64,000 nt of DNA, from IMG/VR virus record IMGVR_UViG_3300022200_000031, positions 1 through 64,000 of that record, one strand, 5' to 3'. The stretch is from a virus. Of this stretch, positions 38,484-48,971 are shown one piece after another. The notes below the pieces were generated by a model. It saw nothing but the letters and a program-made list of their open reading frames with translations, was not told the DNA's origin and ran no database searches. The position numbers and the translations under genes were made by a program. The stretch's first letter is position 1. Each line of letters opens with the position of its first letter.

Positions 38484-38897
38484 ATGAACAACAAACCAGC
38501 ACTAGCATCAAGAGAACAAGTTTATTCGGACTTTGATTTGAGATTCATCCCAAATCCGAATACGGGTGACATCGCTCTAAAAAAAGATATTGCTGCAGTG
38601 AAGCAAAGTGTTCTGAATATTCTAACAACGAATCATGGCGAGAAACCTTTCCGTCCGTTCTTTGGTGGGAATCTAAGAGCTTATCTCTTTGAGAACTTTG
38701 ATGAGGTTCAGGTAGCCATCATCAGAAAGAATATTAGAAATACATTAACAAACCACGAACCAAGAGTTGCTGTGATCAGCGTTGATGTTGAGGACCTATC
38801 CTACAGAAATGCATTACAGATTACTGTTGAGTTTATAATTAAATCTCCAACACAGCAACAAGCCTCAGTGAGCTTTGTTGTAGAACGAGTAAGGTAA
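38484..38897 (+). CDS. gp25: Baseplate wedge protein gp25
   Basis: A 137-residue protein with the gp25/T6SS TssE fold: YSDFDLRFIPNPNTGDIALKKDIAAVKQSVLNILTTNHGEKPFRPFFGGNLRAYLFE (E-x-x-F-x-P-x-x-G-x-x-L box). It nucleates sheath polymerisation in the wedge. Length equals T4 gp25 (132). Followed 3 nt later by gp6. Confidence 0.95.
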   Translation: MNNKPALASREQVYSDFDLRFIPNPNTGDIALKKDIAAVKQSVLNILTTNHGEKPFRPFFGGNLRAYLFENFDEVQVAIIRKNIRNTLTNHEPRVAVISVDVEDLSYRNALQITVEFIIKSPTQQQASVSFVVERVR

Positions 38898-38900
38898 GCC

Positions 38901-40760
38901 ATGGCAAACGAACAACGAAGATTGAATGTATCAGAACTTGACTTTGACCAGATCAAAGAAAACCTCATTACATTTCTTAAGGATCAGGATGTACTAGCGG
39001 ACTACAATTATGATGGTAGTGCAATCAACACCATTATCGATCTGTTCTCGTATGTCACACACTATAACGCGTTCAATGCAAACGTTGCTCTGAATGAGAC
39101 ATTCCTTGACTCTGCACAACTGAGACAATCTGTTGTATCCCACGCTAAGTTGTTGGGGTACACTCCTCGTTCCGCATATGCACCAAGAGCATTTGTTGAT
39201 GTACAGCTAAACAATCCAACAGGTGTTCTGAACATTGATGGATCATACAGAAATCTAACTATGGAACGTGGCACTCATTTCACCACACTGATTGAGGGTA
39301 CCACATACGACTTCGTAAACACAACCACAATCGTTACCGGTCGTAATGCAGCTGGTAAGTATGTATTTGAGAACGTTGAACTACTGCAAGGTAAATATCA
39401 AACATCAAAGTACATCTTTGATGTTGCAACTGATGAAAAGTTTAAGATTCCTTATGAGAATGCAGTTACATCATCCCTGATTGTTACTGTCTTCGAATCC
39501 CCAACATCCAATGAATCAGAAACATTCGTTGCTGCTCCTATCCTTACCTCGATTGATTCCGATACTGCTGTGTACTGGCTACAGGAAGCGCAGGATGGTT
39601 TCTATGAGATTTATTTTGGTGATGGCATTATTGGTAAGAAACTAACTGATGGTAACCTCATTCAGATTGAATACATCGTTACAGATATTGATGCTGCAAA
39701 CGGTGCATCAACATTTACTTTATCAGATACTATTGAAGGTAACTCAGATGCAACTATTACAACGATCACCAGAGCATCAGGTGGTTCTGCAAGAGAGGAC
39801 CTTGCATCTGTAAAGTTCAATGCTCCTCTTTCTTTTGTGGCACAGAACCGAGCAGTAACTCCAGATGATTATAAATCAATCATCCTATCTAACTACGCTA
39901 ACGTTGATGCAATCTCTGTGTGGGGTGGGGAAGACAACAATCCACCAGACTACGGCAAGGTGTACATCTCTATTGCGCCAAAGGATTCTGAAACACTTCC
40001 TCAGGTGGAGAAAGATTACATTATTGCTCAATACCTTAAGCCAAAGAATGTGGTATCCATTACCCCTACAATTGTAGATCCAACGTACACTTATATTTTC
40101 CTTGAAGTATTCTTCAAGTATAACCCAAACATCACTAACCTTTCTTCGGATGCATTGGCCAACAAGGTAAGAGAAACTATTACATTGTACAACAATGATG
40201 AATTGAAGAGATTTGATGGTGTGTTCAGACACTCAAACCTCCTTCGCCAAATTGACATTACAGATGTATCAATTATCAACTCAACTGTTCGTGTGTATGT
40301 ACAGAAGCGTTTGGTACCAGAAGTAAATGTAGAGAAGCGCTATGACATCTACTTCTCTGGTCCATTGTATATTTCTGACTCAAATGAACAGATTATTGAG
40401 TCAACTGAATTTACATATCTCAACCAGTTGTGTCACCTGAAGGATATTGTGGTTGGTGGTGTACGCCGTCTGCAAATTGTATCCGGTAACGGTACAAATG
40501 AAATTATCCTGAACTCTGATGTTGGATATGTTGATGAGGCTAACGGCCATGTTGCTCTAGTTGGTTTTAATCCTTCTTCATTTGTGGGAGATTACATGAC
40601 CATTACAGCATCTCCGAACTCTAATGATATTGCACCTAAGCGCAATGAACTTCTAATTATTCTTAGTGATGATACTGAGATTACTGGTGAAGTTGATACA
40701 ATGGTTACTGGTGGTACATCTGCCGGTGTGAACTACACGACGACTCCAAGACATGGCTAG
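38901..40760 (+). CDS. gp6: Baseplate wedge protein gp6
   Basis: A 619-residue baseplate J-like protein. ELDFDQIKENLITFLKDQDVLADYNYDGSAINTIIDLFSYVTHYNAFNANVALNETFLDSAQLRQSVVSHAKLLGYTPRSA is the typical gp6 N-terminus; ITRASGGSAREDLASVKFNAPLSFVAQNRAVTPDDYKSII is the core J box. gp6 dimers make the inner ring of the baseplate. T4 gp6 is 660 aa. Ends 8 nt inside the next gene. Confidence 0.93.
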   Translation: MANEQRRLNVSELDFDQIKENLITFLKDQDVLADYNYDGSAINTIIDLFSYVTHYNAFNANVALNETFLDSAQLRQSVVSHAKLLGYTPRSAYAPRAFVDVQLNNPTGVLNIDGSYRNLTMERGTHFTTLIEGTTYDFVNTTTIVTGRNAAGKYVFENVELLQGKYQTSKYIFDVATDEKFKIPYENAVTSSLIVTVFESPTSNESETFVAAPILTSIDSDTAVYWLQEAQDGFYEIYFGDGIIGKKLTDGNLIQIEYIVTDIDAANGASTFTLSDTIEGNSDATITTITRASGGSAREDLASVKFNAPLSFVAQNRAVTPDDYKSIILSNYANVDAISVWGGEDNNPPDYGKVYISIAPKDSETLPQVEKDYIIAQYLKPKNVVSITPTIVDPTYTYIFLEVFFKYNPNITNLSSDALANKVRETITLYNNDELKRFDGVFRHSNLLRQIDITDVSIINSTVRVYVQKRLVPEVNVEKRYDIYFSGPLYISDSNEQIIESTEFTYLNQLCHLKDIVVGGVRRLQIVSGNGTNEIILNSDVGYVDEANGHVALVGFNPSSFVGDYMTITASPNSNDIAPKRNELLIILSDDTEITGEVDTMVTGGTSAGVNYTTTPRHG

Positions 40761-41994
40761 TAGTTTCGAAAAACATAAGAACCACCCTCATATTGCATCC
40801 ATTGTCAAGGATGTCTTTCCTGACAATGTTGCGTATGATAATCCTGAGCTTGTGCAGTTTGCATTTAAGCTTCTGGAGTCTATGGAGGAGATCAATAAAT
40901 CTTCCTACTATATCAACAGAGTTAATCTCCTTAGAGACATTGATGAGACCGACAACGGTTTCCTTACTCTACTGCAGGCAGAATTGGGTGCACCAATTCC
41001 GCAGATCTTTGCTGCGGACCCAAGACTATTATATAAACACTTAACAGAGCTGTATAAGTCACGTGGTACCCCCGACTCAATCAAAGCATTCTTTCGCTTA
41101 CTGTATGCGGATGAAGTTGAAATCTACTTCCCAAAAGAGGATATGTTTATCCCATCGGATGGTAGATACTATGATCAGACCGCAGATGTAGAAGCAAACA
41201 CGGCTCTATACACTCCGTTATATACATACACAATTGCATCTGTCACCAACACAGTCACTGGTGCTGATGACATTGGTCGTGTAATGAAGTTTGACAACCC
41301 ACTTGTGTATGTCAATGATGTTAAGAGGTCTCTATATACTATTAACACCACACCTAACTACTCAACAGGTAAGTTAGAGTACTCTATTGTATTCCCTTCT
41401 GATCTTTCGGCGGGAGATGTGGTGAAGATTTATCGTACAGGTGCGTTCACTACTAATGATGGCTTCCTGGATGATTATAAGAAACTACAAGATTCGTTCT
41501 TCTATCAAAAATTCTCATATGTACTCCGCACAGGTACAAACGCAGATGTATGGAAGAATGCATTTAACAGATTGGTTCACCCAGCTGGTTTCATCTTCTT
41601 TGGTGAAATCTTACTGCTGATTGAACTTCTGAAACAAGGTGCACCAAACCCACAACCTGGATATCAGATTAGTGGTCTCCCATTCCCAATTGTTATCAAC
41701 CCTGTCGATACAGGCGTTACATTTGTTAAGGCAAGAAGCATTGCCTACGGTACAAATGCAGATGTTGGTGACTATCATATGCAGGCAGGTACAAACAGTG
41801 TATTGGCCTCGTTCTGGGAAAAAGAGTACAAGCAAGAGTTGCACACCAACCTATTTGGTCCAGCTGAATACTTTGAACGATTTAAGTTCATGATGGATTA
41901 TCCAATTAGTGATTTTGCAAATTATACAACTCTTGATGCTATAAATAAGATTATCGATGTCAATATGAGTTCGACAATTGAATTATCAAACTAG
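40753..41994 (+). CDS. Baseplate wedge protein gp7-like
   Basis: A 413-residue protein. It starts with a tail-protein-I-like helical part (FAFKLLESMEEINKSSYYINRVNLLRDIDETDNGFLTLLQAELGAPIP, LYKSRGTPDSIKAFFRLLYADEVEIYFP) and continues with beta domains. The order 6-7-8 and this N-terminus fit gp7, but T4 gp7 has 1032 residues, so this is a shortened, minimal version, as in some cyanophages. Confidence 0.72.
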   Translation: MASSFEKHKNHPHIASIVKDVFPDNVAYDNPELVQFAFKLLESMEEINKSSYYINRVNLLRDIDETDNGFLTLLQAELGAPIPQIFAADPRLLYKHLTELYKSRGTPDSIKAFFRLLYADEVEIYFPKEDMFIPSDGRYYDQTADVEANTALYTPLYTYTIASVTNTVTGADDIGRVMKFDNPLVYVNDVKRSLYTINTTPNYSTGKLEYSIVFPSDLSAGDVVKIYRTGAFTTNDGFLDDYKKLQDSFFYQKFSYVLRTGTNADVWKNAFNRLVHPAGFIFFGEILLLIELLKQGAPNPQPGYQISGLPFPIVINPVDTGVTFVKARSIAYGTNADVGDYHMQAGTNSVLASFWEKEYKQELHTNLFGPAEYFERFKFMMDYPISDFANYTTLDAINKIIDVNMSSTIELSN

Positions 41995-42007
41995 GAGCAA
42001 CTAAGTA

Positions 42008-43342
42008 ATGACCGCCATTGTAACCAACCAATTCAGACTGAATGCAGCCAAGGAGTTTGAAGACGATCTGTCAAACAATTCAAACTACTATCTGTTTATT
42101 GGCCGTTCAGAATCGTGGGCATCAGATACAAATCCAGATGTTCCATACGACAACACCTTCGTCACGTATACTGACGCATGGCAGCGTATGACCGCATTGA
42201 AGCAGCTGACAGACACAGATATTACATATGCATCTGTTCGCTATCAGTGGATCTCAGGTCAGACCTATACTGCATACGATGATCGTGATGATGCATTGGA
42301 AGGCAAGCAGTACTATGTTATCTCTGATAACAACAACGTGTATCTCTGTCTGAAGTCGGGTGGCTCATCTACTAAGAACCCTGACGTTGCTGGTATTACA
42401 ACCAACGGCATTATTGATTACACGGGTGATGATGGTTATATCTGGAAGTACTTGTATACAGTATCTACTGATGACTCAAACAAGTTCCTTACATCTGCAT
42501 TTATTCCTGTTCGTTATCTGAGTGCAGATCCTGGCGCGACTGCTGACGCTGCTCTCCAGAACCAATGGGACGTTCAACAGAATGCTGTAGATGGTGCAAT
42601 CTATAATGTTAAAATCACCGCTGGCGGTACTGGATACACTTCTGCTCCTACTGTATCCATCTCTGGTGATGGTTCTAGCTTCGCTGCGACCGCTCAAATT
42701 ACTGGTGGTGTAGTAACAAATATTGTTGTCACCAATCCTGGTTCAGGGTATAATCAAGCTAAGATTACCATCTCTGGTGGTAGTGGTGCTGGTGCAACTG
42801 CATATGCTGTACTTGGTCCAAAAGGTGGATTTGGTGCAGACCCAAGACAAGATCTAAGAGCACACTTCATTTCAATGAACTCTCGTTTGGTTTACGCCGA
42901 TGGTGGTGGTGACTTCATTGTAGGCAATGACTTCCGTCAGATTGGTATTATCCGTAACCCATACAACTGGAGTACAACTACTGTTGCAACCGCTGAAACG
43001 TTGTCTGCTACGGCGTCCCTTGAAGTGGCATTGGGTGCCTCATTCACAGTGGATTCAACTATTGAGGGGACTGTAACAGGTGCCAAGGGTATCGTTGATA
43101 GCTATGATAGTGTTAATGGTATTATTCGTTACCACCAGACAGAAGCAACTGGCTACGATGCATTTACAACTTCCGACTTCATTAGATTGGAAGGGGATGC
43201 TGGTGCTGGTGTAGATTGTACTGCGGTAAATAACCCTGAAGTGCAGCCTTACTCTGGTGAGATTGTATTCCTGGAAAATAGAACACCTGTTAACCGTGCA
43301 TCGGATCAGATTGAAACAATCAAATTAGTACTTGAATTTTAA
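42008..43342 (+). CDS. gp8: Baseplate wedge protein gp8
   Basis: A 444-residue protein. TNQFRLNAAKEFEDDLSNNSNYYLFIGRSESWASDTNPDVPYDN is the gp8 opening, with LKSGGSSTKNPDVAGITTNGIIDYTGDDGYIWKYLYTV following. At about 195-270 there is an added Gly/Thr-rich beta module with two repeats (GGTGYTSAPTVSISGDG and GSGYNQAKITISGGSG), absent from T4 gp8 (334 aa). C-terminus ends in LENRTPVNRASDQIETIKLVLEF. Confidence 0.88.
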   Translation: MTAIVTNQFRLNAAKEFEDDLSNNSNYYLFIGRSESWASDTNPDVPYDNTFVTYTDAWQRMTALKQLTDTDITYASVRYQWISGQTYTAYDDRDDALEGKQYYVISDNNNVYLCLKSGGSSTKNPDVAGITTNGIIDYTGDDGYIWKYLYTVSTDDSNKFLTSAFIPVRYLSADPGATADAALQNQWDVQQNAVDGAIYNVKITAGGTGYTSAPTVSISGDGSSFAATAQITGGVVTNIVVTNPGSGYNQAKITISGGSGAGATAYAVLGPKGGFGADPRQDLRAHFISMNSRLVYADGGGDFIVGNDFRQIGIIRNPYNWSTTTVATAETLSATASLEVALGASFTVDSTIEGTVTGAKGIVDSYDSVNGIIRYHQTEATGYDAFTTSDFIRLEGDAGAGVDCTAVNNPEVQPYSGEIVFLENRTPVNRASDQIETIKLVLEF

Positions 43343-43353
43343 GGGTTTAAAAC

Positions 43354-46300
43354 ATGGCAATTAAGTTTAACGTAGAGCCGTATTATGACGACTTTGAAAC
43401 CGCAACAGCGGTCGATGGTTTATCTCCACAGGAGAAGTACCATCGAATTCTTTTCCGCCCTGGGCATGCGGTTCAGGCTCGTGAGCTTACACAGATTCAG
43501 TCCATGTTGCAACATCAGGTTACCTCAATGGGTAACCACTTCTTCGAAGAAGGTTCAATGGTCATTCCTGGCCATGTGTCATTTGAAGGTAAACTCGACT
43601 ATATTAAATTAAGCAGCCTTTCTGGTATTCCACAGGCAGCTAGCTATCCTTCAACCGATGAAGGTCAGGCACAATATGAAGCTGCATTTGAAGCATTCTT
43701 TGATAATCAGGTAGGTAATGTATACACTGGTGGCACTACTGGTATTACTGCTCGTGTTGTTAAGGTGCTCCCTGCTGAAGGCACAGATCCAGTCACAATG
43801 TATGTTAAGTATTTGTCAGCTGGTTCTAGTGGCGAAACGGTATTTGATGATGGTGAAACTTTAACAGCAACAGCAGATAGCACGACATACACAGCTGTAG
43901 CTGCTGCTTCTGCATCTACTGGTTTTGGTTCAGCGGCATTCGTCGAGCGTGGTATCTACTACCTCAAAGGCAACTTTGTTATCGTTCAGAATGGTTCATT
44001 GATTCTTGACAAGTATGATGTAAACCCATCTTACGATGTTGGTTTGCAGATCACTGAATCAATTGTTGATTCTGCAACAGACCCATCACTGAATGATAAT
44101 GCAAATGGTACTTCAAACTATGCAGCACCTGGCGCACATCGTTATCAGATTAAGTCGGAACTGGTAAAGCAAGCGGTTGGTGGTACCACTATTGAGAACT
44201 TCCTCCTCCTTATCCGAGTTGAAGAAGGTTCTATTGCACAGAAAGTTCGCACAACAGATTACAGTGTCATTGAAGAAACACTGGCACGCAGAACATTTGA
44301 TGAATCTGGTAACTACACCGTTCGTCCATTTATGGTTAATGTACGCGAGCATACAGATGTCAACACCCCAGGCGATGATGCAAAACTTGCTCTTGGCATT
44401 GAACCATCAAAGGCTTATGTTCGCGGTTATGAGATTGAAACTCTTTCAACCACATACGTTAATGTAGATAAGGCTCGCGACTCCACCCTATTTGAGGCAG
44501 CATCTGTTCCAATGTTGATTGGTAACTATGTTACTATTGAAAATGTAGAAGGTATTCCTGATATCCAAACCTTTGAGCGCATGGAAATCCATTCTTCTAC
44601 AGGTGGTGCGGGTGGTATTATCGGTTATGCTAGAGCTCGTTCTTATGTCTACGCTGGCTCTGGTGAGTATCGTATCTACTTGTTTGACATTCAAATGTCA
44701 TCGGGGTACACTTTTGCGGAATATGCTAAGTCATTCAAACTTGCATCTACTCCAGAATTTATTGCAGATATTATCCTTGATGGTAGCGGCAAGGCTATTA
44801 TTCAGGAACCAACTCGTAACACAATGGTATTTCCACTACCATTTAATCGTGTTAAGACTTGTGACTCTCAGCCAGATGGTGTTGCAGATGATTTCAATTA
44901 TGTTTATTTCTGCAACCGTTATCTTGGTTCATCTCCTGTATCATCAGGTGAAGCAGTGTTCGCAACAGTTGGCTCTAATGAGCTGCTGGAACCATTTGAT
45001 GATGAGAACTGGATTCTTACTGTAGCATCTGGTGCAAACAGTGGTGATATTGTACCTCTTTCAACTGGCAGTGTTACAATTGCAACCAATTCCGAATCAG
45101 TAACCATCTCAGGCCTTGGTGCTTACGAAGGTAATAATGTTAAACTGATTGCTGGTGTCAAGCGTACATTGAACCAGAAAGCTAAATCATTGACCACATC
45201 TGGTAACGACAACATTCATCTATTCTCAATTGCATCTCCTACAGGTGATGATCAATTGGGCTTTGCAGATGGCTACAAACTTCATGCAGTTTATATGTCT
45301 GCAAATATGTCTACTCCAGCAACGGTTAATGATGATGATGTGTCAGAGTACTACGACTTTGACAACGGTCAGAGAGACAACTTCTATGACCTGGCGCGCC
45401 TGAAGCTCAAACCAACAACAGCGTTCCGTCCTACCGGCCAGCTGCTTGTTAAGTATGAATACTACACACATGGTGGTGGTGACTTCTTTACTATTGATTC
45501 GTATGACAACTTGGAAGATTCAACTGGTCATACTGTTTCATATGAAGACATCCCAGCATTCGTATCAAAGTCTACTGGCCAGTCCATCGAACTGCGTTCA
45601 GCAATTGACTTCCGTCCTCGCGTATCTAATGCGGGTAATAACTTTACCGGTACTGGTGCTCAGGTTTCTGTATGCCCAGAACCACTAACTACCTTCACAA
45701 CCGATGTACAGTATTATCTGAACCGTATTGATAAGGTGTACATTGATAAGGATGGTAACTTTGGTGTTGTTAAGGGTGTTCCAGCTGTTGAGCCAGAACT
45801 ACCAGATGATCCAAAGGATGCAATGGTTCTCTATCATGTATTTGTTCCTGCATATACACTGACTCCAGAAGAAGTTGTGATCGATATGATCGACAACAAG
45901 CGTTACACAATGCGTGATATTGGTAAGCTGGAAAAGAGAATTAATACCCTTGAGTATTACACATCCCTTTCTCTCCTTGAGAAGGAAGCTGCTGACAAGC
46001 AGATTGTGGATCCAACTACTCAGGTACAGAGACTGAAGGCTGGCTTCCTTGTAGATTCATTTGCATCTCACAACGTTGGTAATGTAACCAGCCCAGAGTA
46101 TAGATGCTCAATTGATCGCGCTAATCGCAGATTGCGTCCTTCATTCTCCGAAGACAATGTACGCCTTCTGTACAACTCCACACTCTCTTCCAACGTCCAG
46201 AAGACAGGTGATCTGATTACCCTACCATACACTGAAACTCCTCTGTTCTATCAGAGTCAGGCGTCTGGTCAAATCAATGTAAACCCATTTGATGTATTCT

Positions 46301-48759
46301 CATGGGGCGGTACTGTTGAACTCTCCCCCACATCAGATGAATGGAAAGATACAACTCGCCGCCCAGCAGTTGTTGTGGACCAGGAAGGTGTATACGATGC
46401 AATGCTTGGTATCATTAACGAGACTGATGCGTTGGGTACTGTATGGGGGGAATGGCAGACTAACTGGACCGGTGTAAGTATTAGTACATCTACACAAGCG
46501 TTTGGTAATGGTTCACGTCGTGGTTGGGGTAACCGTATCCAAACTACTACTACAACCACTACTACCACAGGCCAATCACGTCAGGGTATTGAAACCTCTG
46601 TTGTACCTGATACAATCAACACCAATATTGGTGATCGTGTAGTTGAGGTCAACTTTGCACCATTCATTCGCTCTCGTCTGGTTAGCTTCAAGGCAACACG
46701 TCTGAAGCCTAACACTGAAATGTTTGCGTTCTTTGATGGTGTGGCTGTTACTCCATTTGTTCGTCAGGAATCTACATTTACAAAGTATACAGATGGAGAC
46801 AATCCAACCGTAAATGGTAAGAACCTCCTTACTGCGCACCCAGATGGTGCTACAACTCTAACCACTAATGCAGCGGGTGAGTTGATTGGTTCGTTCTTCA
46901 TTCCTAATAGTGACGCACTAAACTTTAAGACTGGTACACGTATCTTCCGTCTATGCGATGATCCATCAAACAATGAGGTCAATACTACAACATTTGCAGA
47001 AGCAGCGTACAATGCCAAAGGCCTGATTGAGACCAAAGAGAATGTAACAATCTCTACTCGTGTTCCACTGATCGAGCGTCGTGAAGTTTCTGGTAACCGT
47101 ATTATCAGTAACACACGCAACAACACTTCTGCATCATGGTATGATCCACTTGCTCAATCATTCATGGTTGATTTGGATGGTGGTGCATTTATTACATCAC
47201 TGGATCTGTTCTTCCACAAGAAGGCATCTGACATTCCTGTTACTGTACAGATTCGTGAGATGAACCAGGGTCTGCCAACTCAGACTATCGTACCGTTTGG
47301 TGAGGTAACTCTGAACCCTGCTGACGTCAATGTGGTAGATCTTACCTCTTCAAATCCTGATCCTAATCAGGTGACTACATTCACATTCCCATCTCCTGTA
47401 TACCTACAGCAAAACCAAGAATACTGTTTTGTTATTATGGCTAATACAAATGAGTATGAAGTGTGGTATGCAGAGATTGGTGAGAATAACTATATTACCG
47501 GCGAGCGTATTTCTAAGCAGCCTTATGCTGGTGTATTGTTCAAATCACAGAATGCTTCTACTTGGTCTCCTGATCAGAATAAGGATATCAAGTTCCGTAT
47601 GAAGCGTGCTGACTTTAATATTGATAATCCTGGTACTGTGGTAATGAATAACGGTTCTGTTCAGGAACGCAAACTGATTAAAAACCCATTTAGCACTACC
47701 AGCGGTTCTAGTCTGGTCCGTGTAGCACATCGTAACCATCACTTCTATGAAGAAACCAACAGTATTCCTTCATATGTAACTATCAGTGGTGCTACAGATG
47801 TCAACGGTATCCCAGCGGCCACAATGAACGCAACCCACCAGGTTCAGGGTGTTGAGATGGATTCATACCTGATTGATGTTGGTGTGAATGCAACTGGTAC
47901 TGGTATTGATGGTGGTACAGATGTTACTGTTACAGAGAACCAAGGTTTCAATACATTCTACACATTCCTGCAGCATCTGAATCTTCCTGGTACCAATTCC
48001 ACATGGGGTGTTCGTACCTGTACTGGTATGAGTCTTGGTGCTACCAGCCCAACTCCATATGTGGTTGATTCCGCGTACACTCCTGTGATTGTTAATCAGA
48101 ACTACACATTAGACGCACCAAAGGTAATTGCTTCAGATGACAACGAACAGCAGGGTAAGTCATTCTACCTGAGAGGTTCACTTGTATCCACTAAGGATAA
48201 TATCTCTCCTGTGATTGACCTTGAACGTGCATCCGTATATACGATTTCCAACAGAATTAATAACCCTGTGGGTGACAATCCAAGTACGACTGGTCCTTCC
48301 GATGCATTCATTGATGCACTTGGTAATGTATGGCCATCTGATAACAGCAATCCTAACAATGCACCTACAGGATTTAACTATGTTGCTGACTTCGGTACAG
48401 AAGCAACAACTGATGTTGGTTCGACTGCAGCGAAGTATGTTACTAAGGCTGTGTCGTTGGCAGAGTCTGCTGATGGCTTAAGAATCTTCTTAGATGTTAA
48501 CAAGCCATCAAGAACTTATGTTGACTTGATGTATAAGGCAGTTAACGCAGAAGAAGAAATTGCAACTACTGATTGGACTCTTGCTACTCCTAGCGAACCA
48601 ATTCCTTATGCGGACGACAACACCTACCGTGAGGTTGAATGGGAAATTGATCCTCCTGGTGTGTTCAATGTATTCCAGCTTAAGATTGTTCTGAGAAGTA
48701 GTAATTCATCACAGATTCCAACCATTAAGGATCTGAGATCAATCGCACTAGTACCATGA
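43354..48759 (+). CDS. Giant DUF4815-type baseplate/fibre-network protein
   Basis: An 1801-residue protein, the largest here. Its start, FNVEPYYDDFETATAVDGLSPQEKYHRILFRPGHAVQARELTQIQSMLQHQV, is that of DUF4815 proteins in T4-like marine phages (in place of gp10-type wedge proteins). It is followed by a chain of beta domains; a run of nine Thr at about 1065 (46545-46571) marks a linker, and the C-terminal ~700 residues contain YDPLAQSFMVDLDGGAFITSLDLFFHKK, a jelly-roll-like block. Probably links fibres to the baseplate. Confidence 0.75.
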   Translation: MAIKFNVEPYYDDFETATAVDGLSPQEKYHRILFRPGHAVQARELTQIQSMLQHQVTSMGNHFFEEGSMVIPGHVSFEGKLDYIKLSSLSGIPQAASYPSTDEGQAQYEAAFEAFFDNQVGNVYTGGTTGITARVVKVLPAEGTDPVTMYVKYLSAGSSGETVFDDGETLTATADSTTYTAVAAASASTGFGSAAFVERGIYYLKGNFVIVQNGSLILDKYDVNPSYDVGLQITESIVDSATDPSLNDNANGTSNYAAPGAHRYQIKSELVKQAVGGTTIENFLLLIRVEEGSIAQKVRTTDYSVIEETLARRTFDESGNYTVRPFMVNVREHTDVNTPGDDAKLALGIEPSKAYVRGYEIETLSTTYVNVDKARDSTLFEAASVPMLIGNYVTIENVEGIPDIQTFERMEIHSSTGGAGGIIGYARARSYVYAGSGEYRIYLFDIQMSSGYTFAEYAKSFKLASTPEFIADIILDGSGKAIIQEPTRNTMVFPLPFNRVKTCDSQPDGVADDFNYVYFCNRYLGSSPVSSGEAVFATVGSNELLEPFDDENWILTVASGANSGDIVPLSTGSVTIATNSESVTISGLGAYEGNNVKLIAGVKRTLNQKAKSLTTSGNDNIHLFSIASPTGDDQLGFADGYKLHAVYMSANMSTPATVNDDDVSEYYDFDNGQRDNFYDLARLKLKPTTAFRPTGQLLVKYEYYTHGGGDFFTIDSYDNLEDSTGHTVSYEDIPAFVSKSTGQSIELRSAIDFRPRVSNAGNNFTGTGAQVSVCPEPLTTFTTDVQYYLNRIDKVYIDKDGNFGVVKGVPAVEPELPDDPKDAMVLYHVFVPAYTLTPEEVVIDMIDNKRYTMRDIGKLEKRINTLEYYTSLSLLEKEAADKQIVDPTTQVQRLKAGFLVDSFASHNVGNVTSPEYRCSIDRANRRLRPSFSEDNVRLLYNSTLSSNVQKTGDLITLPYTETPLFYQSQASGQINVNPFDVFSWGGTVELSPTSDEWKDTTRRPAVVVDQEGVYDAMLGIINETDALGTVWGEWQTNWTGVSISTSTQAFGNGSRRGWGNRIQTTTTTTTTTGQSRQGIETSVVPDTINTNIGDRVVEVNFAPFIRSRLVSFKATRLKPNTEMFAFFDGVAVTPFVRQESTFTKYTDGDNPTVNGKNLLTAHPDGATTLTTNAAGELIGSFFIPNSDALNFKTGTRIFRLCDDPSNNEVNTTTFAEAAYNAKGLIETKENVTISTRVPLIERREVSGNRIISNTRNNTSASWYDPLAQSFMVDLDGGAFITSLDLFFHKKASDIPVTVQIREMNQGLPTQTIVPFGEVTLNPADVNVVDLTSSNPDPNQVTTFTFPSPVYLQQNQEYCFVIMANTNEYEVWYAEIGENNYITGERISKQPYAGVLFKSQNASTWSPDQNKDIKFRMKRADFNIDNPGTVVMNNGSVQERKLIKNPFSTTSGSSLVRVAHRNHHFYEETNSIPSYVTISGATDVNGIPAATMNATHQVQGVEMDSYLIDVGVNATGTGIDGGTDVTVTENQGFNTFYTFLQHLNLPGTNSTWGVRTCTGMSLGATSPTPYVVDSAYTPVIVNQNYTLDAPKVIASDDNEQQGKSFYLRGSLVSTKDNISPVIDLERASVYTISNRINNPVGDNPSTTGPSDAFIDALGNVWPSDNSNPNNAPTGFNYVADFGTEATTDVGSTAAKYVTKAVSLAESADGLRIFLDVNKPSRTYVDLMYKAVNAEEEIATTDWTLATPSEPIPYADDNTYREVEWEIDPPGVFNVFQLKIVLRSSNSSQIPTIKDLRSIALVP

Positions 48760-48971
48760 TAGATCATAAGATGATCCCTGTTGAAGATCATCCAAATCTT
48801 TTCAGGGATCCAGTTACAAATGCGATTATAAATATGGATACAAGATCTGCTGCGTCTAACAGAAATGCTAGAATGAAAGCAAAGCAACGCGATGAGGACA
48901 TTGAAAACCTCAAGAATGATATGGCAGAAATTAAAGAATTATTGACCCAACTTTTAGCGAGTAAGAACTAA
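48756..48971 (+). CDS. Small conserved coiled-coil virion-operon protein
   Basis: A 71-residue protein: HPNLFRDPVTNAIINMDTRSAASNRNARMKAKQRDEDIENLKNDMAEIKELLTQLL. The pattern (x-L-x-R-D-x-x-T-x-A-I-I-N-x-D, then a coiled coil) recurs in T4-like phages between structural genes. Overlaps both neighbours (ATGA upstream, shared A downstream). Function unknown. Confidence 0.65.
   Translation: MIDHKMIPVEDHPNLFRDPVTNAIINMDTRSAASNRNARMKAKQRDEDIENLKNDMAEIKELLTQLLASKN

Noticed and set aside
46545-46571. ACN trinucleotide repeat coding for nine Thr
   Set aside because: In-frame low-complexity linker of the giant fibre-network protein; may vary in length between isolates but no evidence of phase variation, since three-base units cannot shift frame.
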